A DNA stretch of 64,000 nucleotides from Acheta domesticus. Taxonomy: Eukaryota > Arthropoda > Insecta > Orthoptera > Gryllidae. The notes under the pieces are model-generated. The model was given only the letters and a program-made list of their open reading frames with translations. It was not told where the DNA came from and searched no databases. A program made the translations under genes and the position numbers. Shown here piece by piece: positions 32,565-43,926 of the stretch (positions are counted from its first letter, which is position 1; the number at the start of each line of letters is the position of its first letter). The stretch spans positions 122,952,786 through 123,016,785 of the forward strand of contig JAHLJT010009436.1 in assembly GCA_031308135.1 (NCBI GenBank), read 5' to 3'.

Positions 32565-33900
32565 CCTTTTTGATGCTCGGTATAGTCTCTAATTGTATAG
32601 AAACAGTTACGCAGCAGAACAGATTTTACTTGGGACTTAATCTTTTGAATCCATTTTAATCATTTAATGCCATCTGGCAAAGTGTTGTAAAATAAAGTAC
32701 ATGCATTGTATGTGAATTTTTGTAGTGAGCTGTTGAGTATGCTTCCTATGTCGTGTTATAGATATCAACATTGGCTGAAAGTATATTCCCGCCCTTCAGT
32801 AAGTCCTTTTTGACAAAAACCACTGATTCGTGAATAGAGAGACAAGGTAGTGGTAAAATTTCTAGATTAATCAAGAGAGACCTACAAGTATCACATGGGT
32901 GGGATTTGCTAATTATTTGTACAATTCTTTCGTGTAATCTAAAAATCTGGGAGTTATAAGATGCATTTCCCCAGAATATTGTGTCGTATTTCAGGTGGGA
33001 ATAAACACAACACGAAATATACACAAGGAGCAGTATGAAGATTGACTGAATTTGAAAGAATTCTGAACGTATAGCATAATGAGCTTAATTTTGTGTTCAA
33101 TTCATTTAAACTGACGTTCCATTTTAGGATTGAATTGAGAGATCAAGAAAGTTTGTTCCCTTAACATCAGTCAAGAGCACACCGTTGATTGTCAGTGGAG
33201 TACAGAATTGTTTATTTCGAATCAAAAGCTGCATTGAAACTGTTTTCTTTTCATTTACTATTAATTTGTTATTATGGAACCAATTTCAGAGTGTGATATT
33301 GTATATTTACGGTTTCTTTATTGCAAAGAATATTCGTATCATCCACAAAGAGAACTGTTCTTCCGTGTCGAATCGTCGAGGTCATATCGCTTACGTATAG
33401 TAGGAAGAGAATAAGGCCTAAAATCGATCCCTGCGGGACTTCATTTGCTTTTGGCAATGAATCGGGAAGGTTTGTACATAATGATACATCATTCCAGTAA
33501 GGTATTTCTATTCTCTGAGATCGTTGTTTAAAGTATGAACATAATCTAGAGCAATACTAAGGATTCCATACGCAGGTAACTTCGAAAGTAAAATGTTATG
33601 ATTAATGACGTCAAAAGCTTTTGAGAGATCTAAAAAAATATTCCAATAGGTGTTCGTTTTTATCAATGGATGAAGCGACGCCTTTAAGAAAAGAAAATAT
33701 GTCTGTTTCTATAGATTTTGATTTTCGAAATCCATGTTAGCAATCTGAAAACGCTTCGTGTTTACTGAGAAAGGTTTCCATTCGTACGTAAAAAGTCTCT
33801 CTAATATTTTTGAAAAAAACTCACAAAAGAGAAATTGGCTCTTAATTTTGAATGTCATTTTTATTGCCTTTCTTGAATAGCGGCTAATCTTAGCTAATTA
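32565..33900 (-). pseudogene. CR1/Jockey-like LINE reverse transcriptase fragment
   Basis: On the minus strand, from high to low coordinates: LDLSKAFDVINHNILLSKLP (palm motif A, near 33585-33640), then EVPQGSILGLILFLLY (motif B) and LFVDDTNIL (motif C, usually FADD; both Asp kept) at 33272-33457. The C-terminal region follows at 32746-33024 (LKYDTIFWGNASYNSQIF, LEILPLPCLSI) and ends in a CFYTI-Y block near 32585. Frames are broken by several stops and shifts. The endonuclease is absent, so the copy is 5'-truncated or eroded. Confidence 0.8.
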
Positions 33901-34124
33901 TTTTTTCCCGCCTATGCAATTTTACAGCCCCATACATGAAATAGAAGCTGAGAAAAAAGTAAAACATGAAAAACACGTTTCTCGAATCTTTGCAACAGAT
34001 ACCTCTAGGAGTCTGACTTTTGGGAATCCATGATATATTTTATTCTTTCATATTAGTGGATACTCATATGAAATTATCCCGATTATCGATTTGGTTTGGG
34101 ATCACTTTTCACCACCTTCGGCTA

Positions 34125-34400
34125 CATCCTTTGGAGTTACCGTAAAGGACGCTTAAGAGAATAGTGCAGTTCTCATGTTCGTTGAAATACCTGATTTTTC
34201 GAAAATTAAAAAAATTTCGGCGTCTTCCTACACTTGTATTTGAGAAGATTCATTTTTTTCTAATGAATCTAATGAAACGTGTTCATTAAAAACAAACTTT
34301 CAAATAAGGTCATGGTGAATTTTTCGAAAATATGAGTTTTTTTGGTTATAATTTGTCGTCAAACAAAGCCGCCGCTCCGAATTTCCTGTGCCTCGTGAAC
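34125..34400 (+). repeat. R285-related fragment
   Basis: GTAAAGGACGCTTAAGAGAA plus TAGTGCAGTTCTCATGTTCG and the following TTTTTCGAAAATTAAAAAAA resemble 26945-27010. It is a diverged piece of the split-copy subfamily. Confidence 0.45.
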
Positions 34401-34951
34401 TTAGGTAGTTCTGGGCAGTTGGATACTAAATATGTTAGAATTTGTATATTATTTCATATCTCTTAGTTCGTTTCTTACATTCGAGCTTTTGTTACTCGTT
34501 AAAAATGAACCTGTTAGAAATTATTTAAAATCTACTTAAAATATTATACGAAACAAAAATTGCTATGAAAAAATCGCAATAGCCTTCAGGGAAAATCAAA
34601 TTGGAATGTAACATTGGCATTCCTCTGCTTTAGCAAGGAAAACTTTCACCTGTTCAATTGATATTATAGGACTAGGCTCGGACTGCGCAGGAAGGAAATT
34701 CATCCTGACCTACATGAATGTCACTCATTTAAAAATCTTCTAACAATATGGCATGTTTGAAGGAGGGTGGCTTTCTGGGCTTCGTCAAAGATATTTTTGA
34801 TATCTAAATTCTTCAGATTTCTTTTAAAGTTCCTGGTGACACCTCCTTCAACTGATATGACCATGGAGAAATGAGAGACCTCGTACAATTTTCAGGTGAT
34901 TTTTAATTCAAGTGCCAAGTTCTCATATTTTCTGAATTTGTATTATTACTA

Positions 34952-35346
34952 AGGTCCGATTAAATTAAGAAGGTGATTGACATTTGTGAGTGGAGGGGAG
35001 CGATGTTGCCAGGTCGCAAACCACTGAGCACGTGTTACCGGGACACGAAAACAAACACTTCAAAAAATACGTGTAAAAAGTGTAAAAAATACGACAAAAG
35101 CCTAACTTCAACGCAACTCATCACAACACAGTACACTTTGCGCGCGCAGCACAGGCAGAAACGCGGGCGGCGCGGCGGCAGGGAAGTCGCTGTGTGATGC
35201 TCAAATGTTCCCCGTGTTCGACAGTGGCAACTGAGCGACCTGACACGTCACGTTTTGTCTCTCTGGTTGGCAGCTGCCATGGAAACGGGAGAGGCGTCCT
35301 GACGTCACACAGAACTGTCAATCACCTTCTTAATTTAATCGGACCT
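34952..35346. mobile_element. MITE with 31-bp perfect inverted termini
   Basis: The left end AGGTCCGATTAAATTAAGAA plus GGTGATTGACA is matched exactly by the inverted right end (35316-35346). TA lies outside both ends (34950-34951 and 35347-35348), which suggests a Tc1/mariner-type target site. The 395-bp element is young judging by identical ends. Its GC-rich middle has no gene. Confidence 0.85.
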
Positions 35347-35348
35347 TA

Positions 35349-35405
35349 TATTATATTTATTTATTTATATATTATTATTATTATTATTATTGTTATTATT
35401 ATTTT
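35349..35405. repeat. (TTA/ATT)n microsatellite
   Basis: TATTTATTTATTTATA followed by about ten ATT units, directly after the MITE. Confidence 0.85.
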
Positions 35406-35520
35406 CTTTCTCTTTATCACAACTTAAGATATTATGAGTCGGATGAATATAAAATCTACTCCAGGATGCAACCAGCTACTTAAGGAGCAGATCTAGGAAC
35501 TGTCGGTGCCTCTACAATAC

Positions 35521-36225
35521 TTAGCGCAAAATGTGTGCGGTTCCTAATAGAGCAATACAGTCTTTTGAATCATTTGGTAGGTTAGTCAAGTTCTTACACA
35601 AATTATGTGGAACAAATCCCAGAGCTCTGATGACTATCGGTACTACCTGTGCTTCTACGCCCCACATTCGGTTGATCTCGATTTTCAAACTCTTGTATTT
35701 AAGACGTTTCTCTGCCTCCTTGGTTACGACGTTTTGATCGCAGGCCACAGCAACAAGTACAAGTAGACACGATATTTTCTCCAAATCTAGGACAACAGTA
35801 TTCAGCTTCTTTGTCGCTATTATGCGATCATTTTGAATCTGGTGATCGTAAAATGTTGTATGGAGTCCAACAGACGTCACCGGTTTTGGTGAGTGTTCGT
35901 ACCACATAGGGCATGTATTTGGAACTTCGAGGGCGGTACAAATCTGCCAATGAAGAGAAACATTTGTTATGCCTTTTCAAATATTCGGTCTTTGCTGGAA
36001 TTGGACAAGCTGAGACAATATGATCAATGGTTTCTACTTGTTCCTGGCAAATGCGACATTTATCATCTTGGGAAATTTTATCATAATCATTTTTATTTTA
36101 TGATAATATCATCAAGTTTTATCATAATGTCGTGTTCTCGATTACTTATCTTGGGCAGTTATTAAAACTGCTTCCGATTATGACTTCATTCTTCCCCTTT
36201 TAAGCCACATAAATGATTGATTTTT
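35521..36225 (-). pseudogene. C-terminus of a LINE with CCHC knuckle and restriction-like endonuclease region
   Basis: The minus strand encodes FMWLKRGRM, then a zinc knuckle CRICQEQVETIDHIVSAC (C-x2-C-x8-H-x4-C, about 36060-36000) followed by PAKTEYLKRHNK. Next come HQIQNDRI...VVLDLEK and ACDQNVVTKEAEKRLKYKSL, then WGVEAQVVPIVIRALGFVP and LLGTAHILR. This order fits LINEs that carry a C-terminal restriction-like endonuclease. The PD and D residues expected in 'RPDIVV...IDVAVP' are replaced (KLNTVV, LVLVAVA). Stops and a frameshift confirm decay. Confidence 0.68.
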
Positions 36226-36591
36226 ATTGTTCTGCACCTTCTGCACTCTTTTTAAATATTGTCAATGGAGAGGTTTGTCTCTCTAAGATTTCTTTAACAT
36301 TTTTGTGTGTCTCACATTTCATGTTAAGTAGCATAAGAAGTTCAGTGACTGTTATTCTGCTCGTCTTGCATAGTTTTCTTCGCAATACTTTTTGCTACTC
36401 TAACAATTTCGATTACGCTCACCTGCGAATTTCAACTTTCCGATCATTGCATAATTTTTCAGTAGTGATCTCTAATATTTCTGACGTGCTGATTTCGGAA
36501 CTGAAGTCAGTTTTTCTCCATCACATCAGGTTTTTTACAAAATCAAAATGAAAATACGGGAAATATGAGACACGCGAACAGTCAAGATTAC
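36226..36591. other. Unassigned spacer
   Basis: No recognised element. Minus-strand frames may be eroded upstream coding of the LINE fragment at 35521-36225, but motifs are too weak to call. Confidence 0.3.
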
Positions 36592-38102
36592 AATTAATTT
36601 ATTATCATATGTAAGGAATGCTTCTTTCTTATTATTTAACTCGTCTAAACTCTACTATATTACATACTTATGAATGTAGAAAGTATTGAATTGCGCATGC
36701 AGATTTGAAGAAAAACACACTCAAATGGACCAAATCCCTTATAATGTATGGATAAACACCACGATTTCAATTTTATAACGCCTTAACTTTGTTTAAGAAA
36801 CTTGTTTTGTCTTTCCGCATGTGAGATGTATTTGGATCTTCCCTCTTTAGCAACCAACAGTAATCTGCAAGCATGATTGTTCCATTTCCCTTGATATTTG
36901 CGTTTCAATTTCTTTCTACCAATCTTTCTCCTTGCTCTTCACGCAGCATTCCTAGATTCTCAGGGAAATAGCACAGATGTGAATGTAACATTTAACTTTT
37001 ATGCTACCCTCTTAAGAAAAGATGGGTGTCAATTCTTGTTCGCGTTACCTGTACCAATATTACGTCGTCCCTGGTGGCCACATGTTCTTTTCACGAAGTC
37101 TACACCCGAGTGCCTCCGAAGATTCCTTTGTAGGGCCAAGATTTTGTGCAAGATCATTTAACGCACTTTACTTGAAACGTTTAGGTTCCTTTTCAACATC
37201 TTCAATAGAGAAATCACAGTCAGAAATAAGCTTAGCCATTTCTGCGCCACATTCAAATTCAGAAGAGAGACAGACCGTGTAAATTTTCCAGATGCTGTGG
37301 GACTGGTACATCAGGGCCATCAGGAACAGGTGAAAATGCAGATGGAAAATTATTTGTATACACAATAATACTTTTGGGATAGCTATTAAATCCCTTCACA
37401 TTCACAAAACTGAAGTAGCAGTCAGTACTGTGGTCTGTTCACTGACCGTTCATCCATTGACGTATCGGATTCTATACACGTTCTATATGCCGTATGTTAA
37501 GCCCACGACTTGTCTTGGTCTCTTAGTTTATTGTCGAAATAGTCATAATAGCCCTTTCTCCCGAATATTTTGCGCTGCAGTCTTATCGGCACGAAACTTC
37601 CACACACCTAACAGAATGAATCTGGACTGTTGTTGTAGCCATGGTTGGCCGTTGATATAATTTCAAGAAAAAGATAATCTTTTTAATTGAAATACGTGTT
37701 AAACATCGTATGTCACTCACTATAGAACACTTATGAAGACAAAAAATATATTGTCACTAGCAAGCGAAGCGCAACTCATCGGACAAACCACAATGAAATT
37801 TTACCACTCACTAAAACTTGCTCTGTTGTACCGTGCTGCCGGCTCTAGACTCAAGCGGTTTGTAGTATAGGTTGTTAGATGGCTGCAGGACATTGAATTA
37901 ATAAATTAATCTAGAAATCTTAACTAAGCGACTCATGAAAAGTGCATTAGTAAATGAATGAAATAAAAACGTAATATAAGATTTAAAACAAAACGTGACG
38001 TGATGTGGGGAAAATAACGTGAGGTCCTGATTCTGGGTGCAAAAGTAAACCTAAAAAGCAATACAAGATGTCCGCAATGAAACCATCGCAGGCCAGTGTT
38101 AC
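36592..38102 (-). mobile_element. Uncharacterised element, copy A (inverted partner at 57898-59554)
   Basis: It matches 57898-59554 in reverse over its whole length, with ends at GATAATAAATTAATT (36592 side) and GGCCTGCGATGGTTTCATTG (38102 side). The coding strand is minus. Fragments include NSPDSFC, a stop, then VCGSFVPIRLQRK and KGYYDYFDNKL (about 37640-37540), and FECGAEMAKLISDCDFSIED (about 37260-37200). These correspond to an insect transposon-associated protein family of unknown function. Stops and frameshifts make it a pseudogene. Confidence 0.7.
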
Positions 38103-38636
38103 TTTACCTAAATATTCCTATTACCTTGCTACGAGCCAAGGAATGCCTCTAGGGATTAATAGTGTTTTTGCTGCTATCAGTGGAGAGGGCCATACGAGAG
38201 TAGGAGACTGGCCTATCACTCCATTAGGGAAATCATTGATTAAGATCTGCTATGGCAGAGCTACGAAGTTAACCTACGAATTCGTTTCCTGCAGCCTCCA
38301 CAAACTTCCCGGCGTTAAACACAACAGACAAATTTCATAAAGCTTTGTCTCAATGCCCTCTGCTACGGGCAGTGATAAGTATGTGCAGAGTCCTCTACAA
38401 AAAACATTAAACATACATTCGAATATAAATATAATAAATAATCACATGCTTGTAAACCATGAAAATATGCTTGTACTTGTTTGCTATCAGTTGAACATTT
38501 AGTATTTATTACAATATCCAAATTGTGATTGTCATATAATTAATTATGAGAGGAGGAAAAGTTTCTGTGTATAGTGCGTTCCCATTAGTACGAATCGAAC
38601 TATTCACTATTCTTTCTCTTAAATATGGATACCTAT

Positions 38637-38649
38637 AATCTGGGTATCA
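38637..38649 (+). repeat. Left 13-bp target-site duplication
   Basis: AATCTGGGTATCA is repeated exactly at 39824-39836 on the other side of the LINE. Confidence 0.9.
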
Positions 38650-39823
38650 GGATAATCCAGGATTTGGTAGCAGATCTATCTTTAACATAGCACCAAGAAA
38701 GTCAACAAACAAAAGAATTCTGGGACCTCAAATTCACTGAACTTAAAAATAAATATAACAACTACTACCATGTTTACGCCACCGGTACAAAGAATGACCA
38801 AGGAACCTGGGCCACTGCAAACTCAGGTGAAGTCGCAGTCAAATATCAACTTCAACGTTATGCCGGCCAGGAAACAGCTGATCTTTGTTCATTAATGACA
38901 GCGTTAAAAAAAAAAAATTATCGTATGCTGTTCCCTCACTGCATTACATAATATAAACAAGAATACTACCAACTCTGAAATGAAAATCATAATACATGAA
39001 CTGTATCATGATATGACAACCTCAGGAAAGACAATCAAGCTGGTGTGGTATCCACAGCAAATTAGAACAACACAGAATGTAATAGAGAACCTGAACAGAG
39101 AATGACAAATCCAGAAGACTCCAATACAATATTAACAGTGTCCAATACATTCGAAGACCTAGTAAAATACACTGGAAAAGCAATGCAAGATAGATGGAAT
39201 ACGAACTGGAAACCTTTAAGATCCAGTTCCCTTCATCAACAAATAAATAATTTCTACAATCTCAAAAGTAAAAAGCACCTCAACAGAAAAGAACAAGTAG
39301 CTAGGACAAGGATTAGAACTGGACACTGTAAACTAAGCCACCTACATTTAATAGAAAGAAATCCAGCCCCTATATGTGACCACTGTAATATTCCTATTAA
39401 TATGTCTCATATCAATTTCATCATTGTAATTTAAATATTCTGCCACCAAGTAATGATACTTCATTGCAGAATTAATAATAAATCTAAAAAAATCTAATCA
39501 TTGTCCAATGGCCCCTTTACAATCTATCCAGACAAAAATACCTACAGAATCTGAACGTGGAGTCAATCCTTACTTCTTTTGACTACCAAGATAGAGTGAT
39601 CCAATTCTGTAAAGATATAAATATATTTATTAAAATTTAATTCAAAAGTTTATTGTGACCTGTTGAAGTATGAATGTTTTCTAGTGTGTAGTGTATATAA
39701 ATTGTATTCAATCTGTTTGTATTTATTTATTAAGCACATACAACAATTGTGAAACTAATGTAAAATTTTGAGTCGCTAATGGCCTTAGTTGTCGATGCGA
39801 CTATAAATAAATGAAGGAAAAAA
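38650..39823 (+). mobile_element. 5'-truncated I/Jockey-type LINE with RNase H and C-terminal knuckle
   Basis: It is flanked by the exact 13-bp duplication AATCTGGGTATCA. The frame starts inside an RNase H domain: YYHVYATGTKNDQGTWA stands where YTDGSK is expected, so the catalytic Asp is lost. A later block, TIKLVWYPQQIRTTQN, corresponds to WVPSH-GI-GN. A C-terminal region follows (39102-39434) with EQVARTRIRTGHCKLSHLHL and CDHCNIPINMSHI, the 'R-RIGHT-LTH...P-C-C...T-H-L-C' motif. The 3' UTR ends ATAAATAAATGAAGG and an A-run. A frameshift in an A11 tract near 38917 and stops make it dead. Confidence 0.82.
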
Positions 39824-39836
39824 AATCTGGGTATCA
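39824..39836 (+). repeat. Right 13-bp target-site duplication
   Basis: This is the exact copy of 38637-38649, immediately after the A-rich tail of the LINE. Confidence 0.9.
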
Positions 39837-40039
39837 ACAATGTGGTAACCCCTCCTCAAGCAAAAATCCTCTTAGAACTAAGAGATGAATTCATGAAGTT
39901 TTTAATATCAGTGACACAAATACCACATTACACTCTAGACTTCTCGCCCAAAGGAAGATGTGAAGAATTTCCCATGGAGAGATGGAATCATGAAGTTCAA
40001 CAGCCAATGAACATCCCAATAATGAAAGAAGAATGTTAG

Positions 40040-40730
40040 GTGTATTTGTTATTTTAGAAGTCGTTCAATTCAAATATGTCAGAATGGCTAGCACGGTTGG
40101 TCTTTGCAGAAATGCAATAACCGTCAGCGGCCAACAGTGACTTAGAGACCTCTCGCAACCTCGAGCACCGTCAGCGTCTAGCAGTGACTGTTCAACCAAA
40201 ATTGCTATTCAACTACATGCGCGAATCGTACCGAAGATTTAAAAAAATCATTGCCTTGACGTTATTTTTCTAGAGCCTAATTTATACAGTACAATTTCCA
40301 TCCAATTTTGCTTGTATAAAAACATGAATACCAGACTGAATGCTTTTTGTATGAAACAAGTGTAGTTCTACAAGATTGCACATACTTTATCGCACTAATT
40401 AGTTCCATTTCTTTAAAGTCGGGGCTAACTTTCCGGTTTCCCACAACCCCGTTTCGACTAAGGTCCTAAGACTAAGAGCTTTACTTTAAGGGTCTCCCGC
40501 AGTAACTTCCACGTCCCCAGGCACAATTCTCAGAGCAAATTCCCTCAGGCTTCCCGCACATCACGCTGAGTTATCTTTTAGGCTCATCACGGTCTTGCAC
40601 CCTTACATCCATTCCCATTATACCTGTCCTACATCCGTTCCTTTTCCCATTCCATTTTTATGGTCCATTTCCTGAAGCAAAAATCATTACAAAACAAATA
40701 TACATTTGGGGAAAATTCAATCTGAGTAAC
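40040..40730. other. Unassigned DNA with short direct repeats
   Basis: ACCGTCAGCGGCCAACAGTG (40120) recurs as ACCGTCAGCGTCTAGCAGTG (40168). The rest (40420-40690) is a pyrimidine-rich non-coding stretch with no recognised feature. Confidence 0.35.
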
Positions 40731-40732
40731 CT

Positions 40733-40805
40733 ACTCGGAGAGCCCAGTGGTAGAATGTAGTGAAGGTTTGCCATCTAGAGGTTAGAGTCCAGGCCACGCA
40801 AACTA
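40733..40805 (+). ncRNA. tRNA-Gly-like pseudogene or SINE head
   Basis: AGCCCAGTGGTAGAATG is a near-exact tRNA-Gly D-arm/A box. GGTTAGAGTCC (40780-40790) is a 10/11 B box, 29 bases downstream. TTTGCCATC in the anticodon position resembles GCC. The acceptor stem does not pair, so it is not a functional tRNA. Confidence 0.5.
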
Positions 40806-40809
40806 ATGG

Positions 40810-41730
40810 GAATCCCCTGACATGATGAGTAGCCGAAGGCGTGCTGCAGGAGGCGGTGACTGCTTTGAGTATCAGATGTGAATGTATAAAAATATTTCAT
40901 GTTCTTTTCGAATGCAACTCGATAGTCAAATAACGTATTAATCTGAACGAGTTTTCACGAAATTTACCATGAAGGTCTCCATCGAAAAAAAAAGAAGATT
41001 CCTTTGAAGACCAAATAGAAATTGTATATTTTCTCTGTATAAGGAATTACTAAGTTTTTGAAAGTCGCTCTAAGTAATCACCTTCCATGTACGCCTACAA
41101 ATAAACGAAATAAAGAAACAGAGAAGGTAATCATGATTGAACTCTAGAAGGGGAAAGACTTAGCTCTAGAAAGGAGAAATTCTTTCATACCCACACAGTT
41201 TTACGCTACCAAAAACAATCCGACGCCGTGCTTCACAAATAAGCGGGAGGAAAGAAAATTGTTATTTTGCAATGATGAATCAAGACTTTCCTCAAGATTT
41301 AGCAAAAAAATAAATTTTGCTAAATTTTGCTATTAATTCTCATTCCCATATCTTATTAACGCTATGTTCGCTGTATTCGCTATTTTCCCTTTTTCTTTTT
41401 AAAACTCGGCCTTTAGTTCGGAATGCAACATGCAATGAAGAAATGTAATTCGGATAATCTACCTTCTCGGAATCACGAATCGTTGAAATTAACGAATTGC
41501 AAATAAAATAGTTGTGATGGGACTGGTTCAAGTGAAATTTTATTTTGCGATTCGAAAAGATTGCGACACTAAGGCGATAGCCTTTTAGCACGAATGCTAA
41601 AAATTGAACCTTTAGTACGCTACGCCTATCCTGAAAGAACAGCTTTTACTACGACTGTCTAAAAAAATATTTTTTGAAACTCCGAGTGTTCGGAGCATAT
41701 TTGAAGCTCCGTCTATTAGAGCTACATTGA
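40810..41730. other. Unassigned DNA
   Basis: No element, domain or repeat is recognised. The minus-strand ORF at 41340-41591 has no conserved motif. Confidence 0.35.
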
Positions 41731-41734
41731 GAGA

Positions 41735-41995
41735 GGACCCCCAAAATGTGGGCTCGTGCTTCGCGTGCGAGCCCGGCGCGGCGTCTCCGGGTGGCAGCTC
41801 CTGGCAGCCCCAGGCGGGCGCAGCGGCGAGGCGGCCGCCACTCAGCTTACCTGCGAGTGCGACGCGACGCGCGGCGCGGCGCGTTTATCGACCGCGGGGG
41901 TTGCTAGCGCGCGTATATATACGCTCGCAACCGCCCTTTTAATCGCGGTGAGTGCTCCCTAGGGTAGGACGAGTGTCGTCGTCGGGTCCGCCGCG
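41735..41995 (+). promoter_or_regulatory. CpG-dense island with TATA palindrome
   Basis: About 250 bp very rich in CpG stands out from AT-rich surroundings. GCGCGTATATATACGC (about 41908-41923) is a TATA-like palindrome. A donor-like GCG|GTGAGT follows at 41947. This could be a + strand promoter and first exon, or the regulatory part of an unrecognised LTR. No protein frame supports a host gene. Confidence 0.35.
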
Positions 41996-42184
41996 CCCGA
42001 TTGTGCACGCGCGCTGGAAGGGGGAGGGGGAGATAGGGAATGGGGTAGGTGGAAACGGGAGAGGATGAGGGAGGAGGAAGGTGGGAGAGAGATGGTCATA
42101 TCTTTTATCGCCGTCCGTGGGAGTAGGTGCTTCTCCCTCCAACTTAGTTTTTTCCCCCGTTCCCTCATTTTTTGGTACCGGATT

Positions 42185-42300
42185 AGGTGGCTCAGGACAT
42201 CAATTAATCTCAATGCAGTGCGTCTGACCGGTAGGTCCTAGGGTTTGAATCCCGGTGGTGGCAGAATTTTTGACACTAGCTCGTCAGCTAGGTCGAATTC
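42185..42300 (+). ncRNA. tRNA-derived SINE-like sequence
   Basis: TGGCTCAGGA (42188-42197) resembles an A box and GGTTTGAATCC (42242-42252) is a 10/11 B box. The spacing is about 44 bases, like a class II tRNA. It is followed by CGGTGGTGGCAG. It continues into unclassified sequence. Confidence 0.45.
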
Positions 42301-42711
42301 AGTCGCTGTCTGTAGAATTCTAGCTTCCGGCTGTTCTTATCGGTAGTTTCCCATGATTTCTCCGATCAACTTCAGGTGAATGCCGAAGCCGTACCCTACC
42401 AAACTGGCGACGGACCGCGCGCGTTCTTTCCTTTCCCTTTCTTGTTCTATCCATACCCCTTACATACACACACACTTACATGCACTACACTACCACTCAT
42501 GTCGGGAGAGCAGTCAGGAGCTAGAGCTTGTCCCGAATGGAGCTGTGGCTCGCAGGTGGGAGATACCTGGTTGTGGAAACCCCGCAAGCTGACGTGTAGG
42601 TCGACATCAGAACTCGCCATCCAGCGAGGGAACATCACAGCCATATCTCGCTGTAAAATATGCTTTACATCTATGGGACAATAGACGTTGATGCACCCGG
42701 AAACACTAATC

Positions 42712-43120
42712 CAGGGTTGTCCAACTGGCGGCGGCGCTATTTATTGTGCCCCCGAAAGATTATTAGTCAAATGTGGAAGTCCCTTGCATCCATGTCGGGG
42801 AGGAACGTTGTGCGCCTAGTTCACGCGCCCTGTCAGCGCCAACACTCCCTTAACGTAAAAATAGATTAAGTTTAGATTTGAGAACATTTTTTCTAGTAAA
42901 TTCAGAAATTCAAAATTATGCCAATGTGTTTCACTACGTTATGCATGGCATGGCCTGGCATCACACATCACCCCCCACGCGTTTCAAAGCAGCCGGGCAA
43001 ACTGCCGAGATCAACAATACGGGGTCCCGTGTGCATCGCCTGCGAGATGAAAATGTGGCACGCAACCTTATTCAAGGTTTTAGTTGTGATCCTTGAGGCC
43101 TGGCAAGTTGAACACCCCTG
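42712..43120. mobile_element. hAT-type MITE with 8-bp target duplication
   Basis: The left end is CAGGGTTGTCCAACTGGCG. The right end, reversed, is CAGGGGTGTTCAACTTGCC. The flanks CACTAATC (42704-42711) and TACTAATC (43121-43128) match at 7 of 8 bases, as expected for hAT. The 409-bp interior has no transposase. Confidence 0.78.
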
Positions 43121-43201
43121 TACTAATCAATCAAAAGGTAATTTCTTGGTCATATTTTGGGCTACGATGATCATTTACTTTGCAATTTTAAAAACAGTTT
43201 A

Positions 43202-43926
43202 CAGTAAAAGCTGTCTAAGACGGAACATGACGATACCTTCAAAAAATTTCCGTCTTGTAGAGGGAACTTATTCAATACATAACTTAGGTACAGTATTTTC
43301 GATATACTTTTGCTAGTGAAACAAAATAACGAAAATGAAGCATAATTTAACAATAAAAATTATCGTAGGAAATAAAAATAACAATAGCAAAACACAGGGG
43401 AAATAAATGAGAAGCATTTATTCTGCATTTTACTAATAAATTTGGCGTATATAAAAAATGCTACGCTATAGACAAGGTAGAATTCTTGGAATTCCATTGT
43501 CGGCTGAAGGGAACGTGGTGACGCTTTTGAGAATTGGACAGGGTGCAGACGACCAACATAAGGATTCGGAGAGACAACGTGGAAGTCGCACAAATGTACC
43601 AAACCATGAGAAAGTCGCAGCAAAACGGTCGCAAATTTGGCCAGACTCCCCGGCAACAGGAACAAGAGGAAAAACTCTATTGTCTCATGACATGATCCTT
43701 CGCACTACGCCATTCAAAAGATAGTGCTGGGAATTTAAAAATAAATTTCCGTCTTAGCCAAGTAATAATCAGTTTACGTTCTTTAAAAAACTTTCCGATT
43801 CCGCATTGGATAAATTTCCGGCTTATAGAGGTAATTTTCACGTATAAAATCGTTACGTTCTGAGACTTTTGTTTGGGGTGGCAAGTTTCCGTCTTTTAAA
43901 GGTTCCACCTTAGACAGGATTTATTG
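43202..43926. mobile_element. pogo/Tigger-like non-autonomous element
   Basis: The termini are CAGTAAAAGCTGTCTAAGAC and, reversed, CAATAAATCCTGTCTAAGGT, each next to TA (43200-43201 and 43927-43928). Several subterminal copies of TTTCCGTCTTNTAGAGG occur near both ends (about 43245, 43746, 43815 and 43886). They resemble transposase-binding sites. Interior frames show no transposase motif. Confidence 0.62.

Larger units (their letters stand above)
38625..40039 (+). pseudogene. 75-codon ORF split by a LINE insertion; family unknown
   Basis: ATG 38625 opens a frame of 25 bases up to 38649. If the inserted LINE and one copy of its 13-bp duplication are skipped, the frame resumes at 39837 and runs to TAG at 40037-40039. 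The second part contains PPQAKILLELRDEFMKFLIS and RWNHEVQQPMNIPIMKEEC. I recognise no domain. The frame also stays open about 36 bases upstream of the ATG. It may be an exon or a fragment of an older element. Confidence 0.4.

Noticed and set aside
36898..37282. Frames shared by copy A and copy B on the strand opposite to the coding remnants
   Set aside because: Similarity comes from the duplicated DNA; the other strand carries the recognisable protein pattern.
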